A stretch of DNA of 64,000 nt from RYN-230 sp963717125 (GTDB taxonomy: Bacteria; Actinomycetota; Actinomycetes; Streptosporangiales; Streptosporangiaceae). This document shows, in pieces, positions 8,035 to 15,931 of the stretch. Numbering within the stretch: the first letter of the stretch is position 1; the number at the start of each line of letters is the position of its first letter. The translations under genes and the position numbers were made by a program. Location of the stretch: contig CAVQVG010000015.1 of NCBI GenBank assembly GCA_963717125.1, positions 124,001 to 188,000 on the forward strand, written 5' to 3'. The notes beneath the pieces are model-generated. The model was not told where the DNA came from. It did no database searches and saw only the letters and a list, made by a program, of their open reading frames with translations.

Positions 8035-8396
8035 GACGCCGAGCCTATCCGGGGGGTGGGAACGGCACGCCGGGGCCAGCGCAGCATCTCGCCGGCGAGG
8101 CGGGCCGCGCCGCAGGCGTGTGCCCGCCGAGCCGGGGACTCGGGGGGTCGCGGGGGATCTCCCCCGCCGCGGCGCCGAGGCGGGCCGCGGCGAAGCCGTG
8201 CGCCCGCCGAGAAGCCGTTCGGCGCGAAGCGCCGATCGGGGGGCCCGGGGGGTCGTCCCCCCGACTAACACCGCGCTCGGCGCGAAGCGCCGATCGGGGG
8301 GCCCGGGGGGTTCGTCCCCCCGGTCAACACCGCCCCCCGGAATACTTCCCTTCGGGAATCACCCGTCATAGCCGGTGGTTCTGACATCGGAGGTGC
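8035..8396. repeat. gpm-mshA intergenic region built of GC-rich dispersed repeats
   Basis: Two tandem copies of the dispersed family-A element (core GGCGCGAAGCGCCGATCGG followed by a G-run, TCG and a C-run) begin at 8221 and 8279, 58 bp apart. Each can fold into a GCGAAGC mini-hairpin followed by a second G6/C6 hairpin. Two copies of another unit (CGAGGCGGGCCGCG...GCCCGCCGAG) lie at about 8096-8136 and 8174-8213. A short TTCCC-TTC-GGGAA hairpin lies near 8350. The region separates divergent genes, so it also contains their promoters, which I cannot place. Confidence 0.8.
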
Positions 8397-9681
8397 ATGC
8401 CAGTGCCGCGACACTTCCCCCGGCGGATCGCGACCATCAGTGTGCACACGTCGCCACTGGAACAGCCAGGTACCGGGGACGCCGGGGGCCTGAACGTCTA
8501 CGTGGTCGAGGTGGCCAAGCGGCTAGCTGACCGCGGCGTCGAGGTCGAGATCTTCACCCGGGCGGTCTCCCGTGACGCCCCGCCCGAGGCTGAGCTCGTG
8601 CCCGGGGTGCTGGTCCGGCACGTGCCGGCCGGGCCGTTCGAGGAGCTCGACAAGGCCGATCTGCCTGCGCAGCTGTGCCACTTCACGTTCGAGGTGCTGC
8701 GCGCCGAGGCGGCTTTCGCGCCCGGCCGTTATGACCTGGTGCACGCGCACTACTGGCTGTCCGGCCAGGTGGGCCTCGTGGCCCGGCAGCGCTGGGGGGT
8801 GCCGCTGGTGCACTCCATGCACACCCTGGGCCGGGTGAAGAACTCGGCCCTGGCTCACGGCGACCAGGCCGAGCCAGAGGTGCGGCTGCGCGGCGAGACC
8901 GAGGTGGTGTCCACGGCAGACCGGCTGGTCGCCAACACCGACGAGGAGGCGCACCAGCTGGTCGGGCTGTACGGCGCCGACCCGGCCAAGGTGTGGACGG
9001 TGAACCCTGGGGTGGACCTGTCGGTATTCCGGCCGGGGCCGGTGGCCGCGACGCGCCGCCGGCTGGGCCTGCCCGCCGATGGGGTGGTCGTGGTGTTCGC
9101 CGGCCGGGTGCAGCCGCTCAAGGCCCCCGACGTCGTACTGCACGCCGCGGCCCAGCTGGTACGGGACGACCCGGAGCTGGCCAGCCGGCTGCAGCCTGGT
9201 GTTCGTCGGCGGCCCGAGCGGGACCGGCCGGGCCGACCCGGACGGCCTGACCGAGCTGGCCCGCAGCCTGGGCATCGCCGGCCTGGTCCGGCTGGAGCCG
9301 CCATGCCCGCAGGCCGAGCTGGCCGACTGGTACCGCGCCGCGACGGTGGTCATGGTGCCGTCGCACTCCGAGTCGTTCGGGCTGGTCGCGGTCGAGGCTC
9401 AGGCCTGCGGCACGCCGGTGATCGCCGCCGCGGTGGGCGGCCTGCGCACCGCGGTCAGGCACGGCGAGTCCGGCATCCTGGTCGGCGATCACAACCCGGC
9501 GAGCTACGCGCGGGCGCTGCGCGAGCTGATCGGCACGCCGGGCCGCCGTGAGGCGCTATCGCGCGGCGGCGTCGCGCACGCGTCCAGGTTCGGCTGGTCG
9601 CGCACGGTGGACCGGCTGCTCGGCGTCTACGCCGGGGCGATGAGCAACGCGCCCGCCCCGGCCCGCGCCATCCCGTCCTGA
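8397..9681 (+). pseudogene. mshA: D-inositol-3-phosphate glycosyltransferase (mycothiol), frameshifted
   Basis: MshA transfers GlcNAc from UDP-GlcNAc to inositol-3-phosphate, the first step of mycothiol synthesis. The first part (frame of 8397) carries SVHTSPLEQPGTGDAGGLNVYV, HAHYWLSGQVG, VNTDEEAHQLV and FAGRVQPLKAPDVVL. Near 9193-9203 the homology moves to the next frame, which carries LVFVGGPSGTG, PSHSESFGLVAVEAQACGTPVIA and FGWSRTVDRLL and ends at 9681. One extra base at CAGCCTGG explains the switch; restoring the frame gives a normal ~427-aa enzyme. Everything else looks intact, so a sequencing error is as likely as recent inactivation. GGAGG lies 3 nt from the ATG and 9 nt from an in-frame GTG at 8403, which may be the real start. 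Confidence 0.9.
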
Positions 9682-9998
9682 CCGCCGCCACTGTGCCTGG
9701 CTGAGGCAGCCGAGGTCGCCGCGCTCCGGGGGGCCAGCGGCACTTATCACCCCGAGAGCGCGGGACTTAACCGGTAAACCCGGTATTTCCGCAGGGTTCC
9801 GGCGTGATAAGTCAAATGTGGGCTCGGCGCGCCGGTACTCGTGTGACTGGTGGGATAGGGGTGTGACGCGAAATGTGGGGTGCGCCGCCTCGCGGCCACG
9901 CTCCGGCGCACGTTTGGGGCGGAGAGTGCGGGTGAGGTGAGTTCCGGTGACGGCCGACCGCGCGCGGAGGGTGGAAGGTGCTGGTTGGATGGTGAGGC
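9682..9998. other. intergenic region with a repeated AAATGTGGG motif
   Basis: I see no gene in these 317 bp. AAATGTGGG occurs at 9814-9822 and again at 9871-9879, 57 bp apart, both followed by GC-rich segments containing GCGCGCC or TGCGCCGCC. The region upstream of the YbjN gene must hold its promoter, so the repeated motif is a candidate binding site. This is weak evidence. Confidence 0.3.
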
Positions 9999-10535
9999 AT
10001 GAGTGAGCCGGGCCCAGCGCCCCAGGAACGCGCGGCTAGGGCCATCGAGAAGGCGCTGGGCGAGCTTGGGCTGGGCTGGCAGAGCCCGCAGCCGGGCAGC
10101 TTCCTGGTCCGGCTGGAGGGGCAGCACAAGCTGGCCACGATGACCTGGCTCATCGCCGGGCGGCACAGCCTGCACGTGGAGGCGTTCTTCTGCCGCCAGC
10201 CGGACGAGAACCACGCCAGGTTCTACCGGTTCCTGCTAGAACGCAACGGCCGGATGTACGGGGTGCACTTCGCGCTCGACCCGACGGGTGACGTGTACCT
10301 GGTCGGGCGGCTCCCGCTGAGCTCGGTGGACACGGCCGAGGTGGACCGGATCCTGGGCTGCGTGCTGACCTACTCGGACGACAACTTCGACCCCGCGCTG
10401 GCCATCGGCTTCGCCTCGTCGATCCGCCGCGAGTGGGCGTGGCGGGTCAAGCGCGGCGAGAGCCTGGCCAACCTGCGCGCGTTCGCCCGGCTCGCGGACC
10501 CGGAGCACGACTGGGCGCCGGACGCCAAGCCCTGA
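9999..10535 (+). CDS. YbjN domain-containing protein
   Basis: The 178-aa cytosolic product belongs to the YbjN family (also described as a T3SS-chaperone-like fold), common directly downstream of mshA in actinomycetes. It shows an N-terminal helix (RAARAIEKALGELGL), then alternating strands including KLATMTWLIAGRHSLHVEAFFC and FALDPTGDVYLVGRLPL, and a C-terminal helix with a WAWRVKRGESLANL motif. No catalytic residues are known. The conserved linkage to mshA and gpm is established; its role is not. It ends 83 bp before the convergent csoR stop, with a palindromic repeat between them. Confidence 0.85.
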   Translation: MSEPGPAPQERAARAIEKALGELGLGWQSPQPGSFLVRLEGQHKLATMTWLIAGRHSLHVEAFFCRQPDENHARFYRFLLERNGRMYGVHFALDPTGDVYLVGRLPLSSVDTAEVDRILGCVLTYSDDNFDPALAIGFASSIRREWAWRVKRGESLANLRAFARLADPEHDWAPDAKP

Positions 10536-10561
10536 CCAGCCCGCCGCGGCGGCGCGCCGGC

Positions 10562-10609
10562 GCTCGGCGCGAAGCGGCGATCGGGCGGTCCGGGGGTCGC
10601 CCCCGGACC
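10562..10609 (+). terminator. family-A palindromic repeat acting as bidirectional terminator
   Basis: This is a copy of the dispersed element (GCTCGGCGCGAAGCGGCGATC...). Its second half forms a perfect 10-bp stem, GGTCCGGGGG-TCG-CCCCCGGACC, at 10587-10609. It lies between the convergent YbjN and csoR genes, where a terminator is expected. There is no U-tract, as is usual in actinomycetes. Confidence 0.7.
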
Positions 10610-10616
10610 AGCACCG

Positions 10617-10898
10617 TCAGGACTTGACCAGCCGCGAGATGGCCTCGGCCGCCTCGCGCACCGACTCCCGTCCCTCCTCGCCGCCCGCCCGGACGGCCTC
10701 GCTCACGCAGTGGCCAAGGTGTTCTTCGAGCAGCCCGAGGGCCACCGCCTGCAGGGCCCGGGTCACCGCCGAGACCTGGGTGAGTACGTCGATGCAGTAG
10801 ACGTCCTCTTCCACCATCCGCTGCAAGCCGCGCACCTGGCCCTCGATGCGGCGCAGCCGCTTGAGGTAGGCGTCCTTGTCCTGCGTGTAACCGCGCAT
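10617..10898 (-). CDS. csoR: CsoR-family metal-sensing transcriptional repressor
   Basis: CsoR-type repressors release DNA on binding Cu(I) or a related metal. The 93-aa all-helical protein has LKRLRRIEGQVRGLQRMVEED at the N-terminus and the Cu(I) ligand set Cys35 (VYCIDVLTQ), His60 and Cys64 (EEHLGHCV), matching the Cys-His-Cys pattern of mycobacterial CsoR. Unusually, no copper ATPase or copper chaperone gene is adjacent, so it either acts in trans (as RicR does) or regulates the divergent phosphoesterase region; the target is unknown. The starting ATG at 10898 fits the family length. Confidence 0.9.
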   Translation of the reverse strand: MRGYTQDKDAYLKRLRRIEGQVRGLQRMVEEDVYCIDVLTQVSAVTRALQAVALGLLEEHLGHCVSEAVRAGGEEGRESVREAAEAISRLVKS

Positions 10899-10937
10899 GC
10901 AGCGAGAATACGCTGCGGCTCGGACGTTTCCGCGTGA

Positions 10938-12459
10938 CTACGGCGCCGGGCTGACCGATCCGGGCGGGGGTATCGTGCCCGGGCCGCTGGCGCTGCACGC
11001 CAGCGCCCCCGGATCCGTGGCCAGCAGCGGCTGGGCCAGCGGAGGCGGGGTGCGGAACGCCGGGTAGCGCAGGTCGATCATGTCCAGCATCGGGTTGGCG
11101 TTGGCGTCCCGGAACGTCATCGCGGGCAGGTTCCACTTGGCCTCGATCAGCGCGCAGATGCTGGTGTGGTCCTTGACCTGGTGCGAGACGTAGTCCCGGC
11201 GGGCCCACGGGGAGACCACCGCGCACGGCACCCGGAAGCCGTACCGGTGGAAGCCGTCATACGCGGACTGCCCGGCCGGCACCGCGGGCGGGATGTCATC
11301 GGGGGCCAGCGCGGGCGGCGGCGGCACGTGATCGTAGTAGCCGCCGTGCTCGTCGTAGGTCCAGATCAGCAGCGTGCGCTCCCAGGCCTGGCCCGGACAG
11401 CACCGCGTTGATCACCCCGGCGGCGAACTGCTCGCCGACCGCGATGTTCTGCGGGTTCTCCTCGGACTGGGTGGAGTAGTCCGGCTCGACCAGGCAGACG
11501 CCGGGCAGCGTGCCCGCCGCGGCGTCGGTGTAGAACTGGGCGATCGGCACCACCTTGGTGCCCGCGTTCTTCAGGTACAGCGGCGGGTACAGCTCGACCG
11601 TGGGCAGGTCGGTGTAGTAGTCCCGCCAGGTGATGCCCTGCGCGTCCAGCCGGTCGAAGATGGTGCCGTTCGGCGGGTAGTCGGTGATCGCCGGCGTGGT
11701 GTCGTTGACCTGGCCGATCGACGTCGCCGAGATCAGGAACCGCCGGTTCGGGTAGGTCTGGCCGAGCACCGAGCAGAAGTACCGGTCCGAGATCGGGAAG
11801 ACCGAGGCCAGCGAGTAGTAGAACGGCTGGTCCGCCTGCTCCCAGTAACCCATGGCCACCGGGCCGCTGCCGGACTCGACGAAGCCGTCCAGCTTGCCGC
11901 CGTCGTACTGCACGTGGCTGGCGAGCCAGTCCTGGGCCGGATGGCCGGACTGCTGGCAGGTGGTCGGCATCCGGAAGGCGTGCTGGATGTCGCCGTTGGC
12001 ATAGGGGTTGCTGGCCAGCGGCAGGCCGCCGCGGCCGAGCCGGAACCCGTCGGCGCCGCGCCGCCGGAGCATGCCGAGCCTGTTGTCGTAGGAGTGGTTC
12101 TCCATCATCAGCACGACGATGTGCTCGATCTGCGGGATCGTGTCGGTGCCGGCCGGCAGCCGGGGATACGGCAGCGAATCCGGCTGGCGCAGCCGGCCGA
12201 AATGCCGGCCGGTGGCGGCCGCGCCCGGCGCGAACCGCCAGGCCCCGGTGCCCGCTAAGGCGCCGGCGGCCAGGCCGCCTTTGAGCGCACTGCGTCTGGT
12301 CGGGCTGGGCCCGCTCGGGCTGGGTGTGCTCGGGCTGGGTGTGCTCGGGCTGGGTGTGCTCGGGCTGGGTGTGCTCGGGCTGGGTGTGCTCGGGCTGGGT
12401 CTGGCCTGCCACGGGCCGCCCGATCCGCTGGCCCCCTGCCCCGCTCGCTCGGAAGTCAT
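10938..12459 (-). pseudogene. Tat-exported phosphoesterase/phospholipase C family protein, frameshifted
   Basis: The PF04185 family hydrolyses phosphoesters outside the cell. From the ATG at 12459 (GGGAG ~9 nt upstream) the product has an unusual Pro/Ser/Thr repeat, then a twin-arginine signal (TRRSALKGGLAAGALAGTGAW), then the catalytic start HIVVLMMENHSYDN, and later FPISDRYF and CLVEPDYS. Near 11385-11398 the frame changes: the next frame reads WERTLLIWTYDEHGGYYDHV, the family's C-terminal metal-binding motif, through FHRYGFRVPCAVVSPWA to the TAG at 10938. One extra G in the CCAGGCCTGG stretch explains this. The gene is otherwise complete (~507 aa), so it may be intact in the living strain. 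Confidence 0.85.
12302..12406 (-). repeat. 15-bp coding minisatellite (seven units)
   Basis: Seven consecutive 15-bp units of GGGCTGGGTGTGCTC (five exact, 12317-12391) encode repeated PSPST on the minus strand, between the start codon and the twin-arginine signal of the phosphoesterase. Copy number could vary between strains without breaking the frame. Confidence 0.9.
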
Positions 12460-12652
12460 CGTGGTGCTCCCTTCGTTTCGTGGCCGGCGCACGGTTCGGC
12501 CGCCGGGGCCCCGGCCGGAAAGTGTTCCAGCCCCGCCGTACCACGAAGTAGCCGGCGGGTGAAGAGCCACGAAACACCGGCCCCGGACCGCGCACTAGGC
12601 TTCGGCCGAGGCGGCAGCCGGACGAGCGTTGAGCAAATAAAGGGGTCGGTGG

Positions 12653-13789
12653 ATGGGACCACTGCACGGAGTGCGCGTGATCGAGCTGGAGAGCCTGGCG
12701 CCCGCGCCGTTCGGCTGCATGGTGCTGGCCGATCTCGGCGCGGACGTGCTGCGGGTGGACCGGCCGGGCGCGGCCGGCCACCCGGTGGTGCGGCCCAGCG
12801 ATCCGCTGGTCCGGGGCCGCCGGTCGATCCGGCTCAACCTCAAGGACCCGGCCGGCCTGGCCGTGCTGCTGCGCCTGCTGGACCGCGCCGACGTGCTGGT
12901 GGAGGGCTACCGCCCGGGGGTGGCAGAGCGGCTCGGCTTCGGCCCGGACGTGTGCCTGGACCGGAACCCGCGGCTCGTCTACGCGCGGATGACCGGCTGG
13001 GGCCAGGATGGGCCGCTGGCCGGGGCGGCCGGGCACGACATCGACTACATCGCGGTGGCCGGCAGCCTGGATCCGATCGGCCGGGCCGGGGAGCGGCCGG
13101 TGCCGCCGCTGAACCTGCTGGGCGACTTCGGCGGCGGCGGCATGCTGCTGGCCGTGGGCGTACTGGCCGCGCTGCTGGAGCGGGAGCGGTCCGGCCGCGG
13201 CCAGGTGGTGGACGCGGCCATGGTGGACGGGTCCGCGCTGCTGGCCACGTTCATCCATGGCCTGCGGGCGGCGGGCGCCTGGCGGGACGAGCGGGGCAGC
13301 AACCTGCTGGACGGCGGGGCCCCGTTCTACGACACCTACCCGACCGCGGACGGCAAGTTCATCGCGGTCGGCGCGCTGGAATCCAAGTTCTACGCGGAGC
13401 TGCTGGACCGGCTCGGGCTGGACGCCGCCGAACTGCCGCCGCAGCTGGACCGGTCCGGCTGGCCGGTGCTGCGGGAGCGGCTGGCCGCCGCGTTCGCGCA
13501 GCGCACGCAGGCTGAGTGGGTCGCGCTGTTCGACGGGTCGGACGCGTGCGTGACCCCGGTGCTCAGCATGGCCGACGCCCCCGGGCACCCGCACAATCTG
13601 GCCCGCGGCACGTTCATCGAGGTAGGCGGCGTGTGCCAGCCCGCGCCCGCGCCCCGGTTCAGCCGGACCCCGGCCGCCACCCCGGAGCCGCCGCCGGTCC
13701 CGGGCGGCGACACCGAGGCGGTGCTGACCAGCCTCGGGTACTCACCAGAAGAGATCACCGCCCTGCGCGAAAGCCAGATTGCCTGCTGA
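12653..13789 (+). CDS. mcr: alpha-methylacyl-CoA racemase (CaiB/BaiF family III)
   Basis: The enzyme epimerises 2-methylacyl-CoA esters in branched-chain fatty acid breakdown. The 378-aa product follows the mycobacterial racemase closely: LADLGADVLRVDRP, GYRPGVAERLGFGPD, LVYARMTGWGQDGP, the catalytic His128 in AGHDIDYIAV, Asp158 in NLLGDFGGG, VVDAAMVDGS and LLDGGAPFYDTY. AAAGGGG lies about 8 nt before the ATG. It stands alone, ending before a long perfect hairpin. A more general CoA-transferase role is possible, but the His/Asp motifs fit the racemase best. Confidence 0.9.
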   Translation: MGPLHGVRVIELESLAPAPFGCMVLADLGADVLRVDRPGAAGHPVVRPSDPLVRGRRSIRLNLKDPAGLAVLLRLLDRADVLVEGYRPGVAERLGFGPDVCLDRNPRLVYARMTGWGQDGPLAGAAGHDIDYIAVAGSLDPIGRAGERPVPPLNLLGDFGGGGMLLAVGVLAALLERERSGRGQVVDAAMVDGSALLATFIHGLRAAGAWRDERGSNLLDGGAPFYDTYPTADGKFIAVGALESKFYAELLDRLGLDAAELPPQLDRSGWPVLRERLAAAFAQRTQAEWVALFDGSDACVTPVLSMADAPGHPHNLARGTFIEVGGVCQPAPAPRFSRTPAATPEPPPVPGGDTEAVLTSLGYSPEEITALRESQIAC

Positions 13790-13817
13790 CTAACCCTTGG
13801 GCCACGCCGCGCGCGAA

Positions 13818-13867
13818 CGTGATCAACTGATTGGTGTCGCTGTAGCGACACCAATCAGTTGATCACG
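13818..13867. terminator. perfect 24-bp-arm palindrome between convergent genes
   Basis: Left arm 13818-13841 (CGTGATCAACTGATTGG...) and right arm 13844-13867 are exact reverse complements with only GT between them. It lies between the racemase gene and the NRAMP gene remnant, which converge, so it likely ends transcription from both sides. It shares its ends (CGTGATCAAC) with the hairpin at 43842-43895. Confidence 0.85.
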
Positions 13868-13890
13868 GACAGCTTGCCCGGCGGTGGACC

Positions 13891-14043
13891 TCAGTAGGGC
13901 AGGGCGAGCTGGACGATCTTGACGATGACCAGCGAGATGGCGACGATCAGATACAGCCGCAGGGTGAGCATGCCCAGCTTGCGGCCCGGCGACCAGACCG
14001 GCCTGGGCAGCGCGGAAAGCGGCGGCATCCGCCAGGTCAGCCG
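13891..14043 (-). pseudogene. duplicated 3' end of an NRAMP transporter gene
   Basis: On the minus strand these 51 codons read RLTWRMPPLSALPRPVWSPG...LIVAISLVIVKIVQLALPY then TGA. They align without gaps to the last residues of the neighbouring NRAMP protein (RLNWRMPPLALLKPVQWSPG...VVKAVQLGK). The fragment lies 33 bp past the NRAMP stop and is in the same frame, separated by that TAA. The two copies differ at many positions, so it is an old partial duplication or the original 3' end left behind after recombination with a paralogue. Confidence 0.8.
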
Positions 14044-14076
14044 TTCTGGCGGCCTGAGTGAGTGCCGGCCAGCGGA

Positions 14077-15918
14077 TTACTTGCCCAGCTGGACCGCCTT
14101 GACGACAAGCAGGACGACCGAGATCACCAGGTAGCCGCGCAGCAGCAGCACGGCGAACTTGGTGCCCGGTGACCATTGCACCGGCTTGAGCAGGGCCAGC
14201 GGCGGCATCCGCCAGTTGAGCCGCTGCTGTGCGGTGAGCCGCGGCACCTGGGGCCGCGGGTGCCCGGTGCGCCGCTGGGTGAATTCCAGCACGACGATGG
14301 CCAGGCCGCCCGACACCAGCAGCGCGATGGCCAGCACAATGGCCACCAGGATGACGTTCAGGTGGGGGAACACCGTGCTGACCACCAGCGTGCCGGACAG
14401 GGTGAGCAGCACGCCGATGATGGTGGCGGCCAGCACGTTCAGCCACCGCTTGTTCCGCCAGGGGCCGAGCACTTCCGGGTCGTTGCACAGCAGCAACAGG
14501 AACACGCTGGCGCTGGGCAGCAGCACCCCGGCCAGCGCCTGCACACTGGTGGTGATCAGGCCGAGCGGGGCGCGCGGGATGAGCACGATGGCCGCGGCCA
14601 CCACGACCAGGGCGGTGTAGCTGGCGTAGAACTGCTTGGCGTCGCGCCAGCTACGGTTCAGCGAGTGCCTCAGGCCGAATACGTCGCCGAACGCGTAGCT
14701 GGTGGACAGCGTCACGGCCGAGGCGCCGATGATGCTCGCGTCGAGCAGCACGATCGAGAACAGCGCCCCGTACCAGTAGCCGTGCATCTGCAGCGCGCGG
14801 GCCACCCCGAGCGCGTCGGTGAACTTGCCGACCAGGTCGGTGCCGCGGACCGCGAACACCGCCACGATCATGATCGCGATGGCCCCGATGACGACCACGA
14901 ATGCGCCGAACACCGTGTCGGCCCGCTCGTAGCCGATGAACCGGGGCGTGATGCGCTTGTCGATCACGTTGGACTGCTGGAAGAACAGCTGCCAGGGCGC
15001 CACCGTGGTGCCCACGATCGCGATGATGAGCAGGATGGCGGTCGAGCTGGCGCCGCCCTGGATGCCCGGCACGAACAGGTGATAGCCGACCGCGGCGTAG
15101 TGCGGATGCGACAGCAGGGCCAGCGGGTACAGCACCAGGCTGGTCCCGATGAACACGAAGATGGCCCGCTCCCACTGGGCGAAGCTGCCGCTGGCCGTGA
15201 TGACGACCAGCACCACGGCGGTGATCGGCACCGAGATGTACGGGCTGATGCCGAAGTAGCGCAGGGCCAGCGAGACACCGATGAACTCGGTGACGATGGT
15301 CAGGAAGTTCAGCAGGAACAGGTCGCCGACGCTGAACCAGCCCCAGAACCGGCCGAACCGCTCGTTGATCAGCCGAGCGTGGCCGACCCCGGTGACCGCG
15401 CCGAGCCGGACTACCATCTCCTGGTTGACAACCAGCACCGGGATGAGCAGCAGCAGCACCCAGAGCAGGCTGTAACCGTAGTTCTGCCCGGCCTGGGCGT
15501 AGGTGGACACGCCGCCGGCGTCGTTGTCGCCGACCATCACGATCAGGCCAGGGCCCATGATGGCCAGGAAGGTGACCAGCCGGCGGCGCAGCCCGGGCCG
15601 GCTGCCGTCGTCCTGGTCCATCCGCACCGAGCCGAGTGCGCCGTGGATATCGCCCAGGTGCGCCTCGTCCAGTACCGCGCTCGGCCGGGTCAGGCTGGGG
15701 CCTGGCTCGGCCGGCCGGGCGGGCTCGGCCGGGCGGGCGGCGGGCTCGGCGGGGCCGGCGGGGCGGGCGGCGGGCTCGGCGGGGCCCGCTGGCTTGGCGG
15801 GGCGGGCGGCGGGCTCGGCGGGGCGGGCGGGACCGTCAGGGCCGGCGGGGCCCGCTGGCTTGGCGGGGCGGGCCGGGTCGGCCGGGCCGGGCGGCTGGCG
15901 AGGGGGCGGGGTGCTCAC
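14077..15918 (-). CDS. NRAMP family divalent metal transporter with Pro/Ala-rich N-terminal extension
   Basis: NRAMP proteins import Mn2+, Fe2+ or related ions with protons across the cytoplasmic membrane. The core starts near residue 110 (FLAIMGPGLIVMVGDNDAGGVSTYAQAG, with the DxxxG metal-site region) and has about eleven hydrophobic helices, including NQEMVVRLGAVTG, VGTTVAPWQLFFQQS and SSTAILLIIAI. Residues 1-~75 are repeats of PAEPAARP and PAKPAGP and look disordered. The start is a GTG 13 nt after the stop of the CBS/MgtE-N gene, indicating one operon. The Mg-type motif variant is hard to assign, so the ion is uncertain. Its 3' end is duplicated just downstream. Confidence 0.9.
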   Translation of the reverse strand: MSTPPPRQPPGPADPARPAKPAGPAGPDGPARPAEPAARPAKPAGPAEPAARPAGPAEPAARPAEPARPAEPGPSLTRPSAVLDEAHLGDIHGALGSVRMDQDDGSRPGLRRRLVTFLAIMGPGLIVMVGDNDAGGVSTYAQAGQNYGYSLLWVLLLLIPVLVVNQEMVVRLGAVTGVGHARLINERFGRFWGWFSVGDLFLLNFLTIVTEFIGVSLALRYFGISPYISVPITAVVLVVITASGSFAQWERAIFVFIGTSLVLYPLALLSHPHYAAVGYHLFVPGIQGGASSTAILLIIAIVGTTVAPWQLFFQQSNVIDKRITPRFIGYERADTVFGAFVVVIGAIAIMIVAVFAVRGTDLVGKFTDALGVARALQMHGYWYGALFSIVLLDASIIGASAVTLSTSYAFGDVFGLRHSLNRSWRDAKQFYASYTALVVVAAAIVLIPRAPLGLITTSVQALAGVLLPSASVFLLLLCNDPEVLGPWRNKRWLNVLAATIIGVLLTLSGTLVVSTVFPHLNVILVAIVLAIALLVSGGLAIVVLEFTQRRTGHPRPQVPRLTAQQRLNWRMPPLALLKPVQWSPGTKFAVLLLRGYLVISVVLLVVKAVQLGK

Positions 15919-15931
15919 CGCTCGGCGCCGC

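Noticed and set aside
13818..13867. Transposon end or attachment site
   Set aside because: There is no transposase or integrase nearby and no target duplication; its position between convergent genes fits a terminator.
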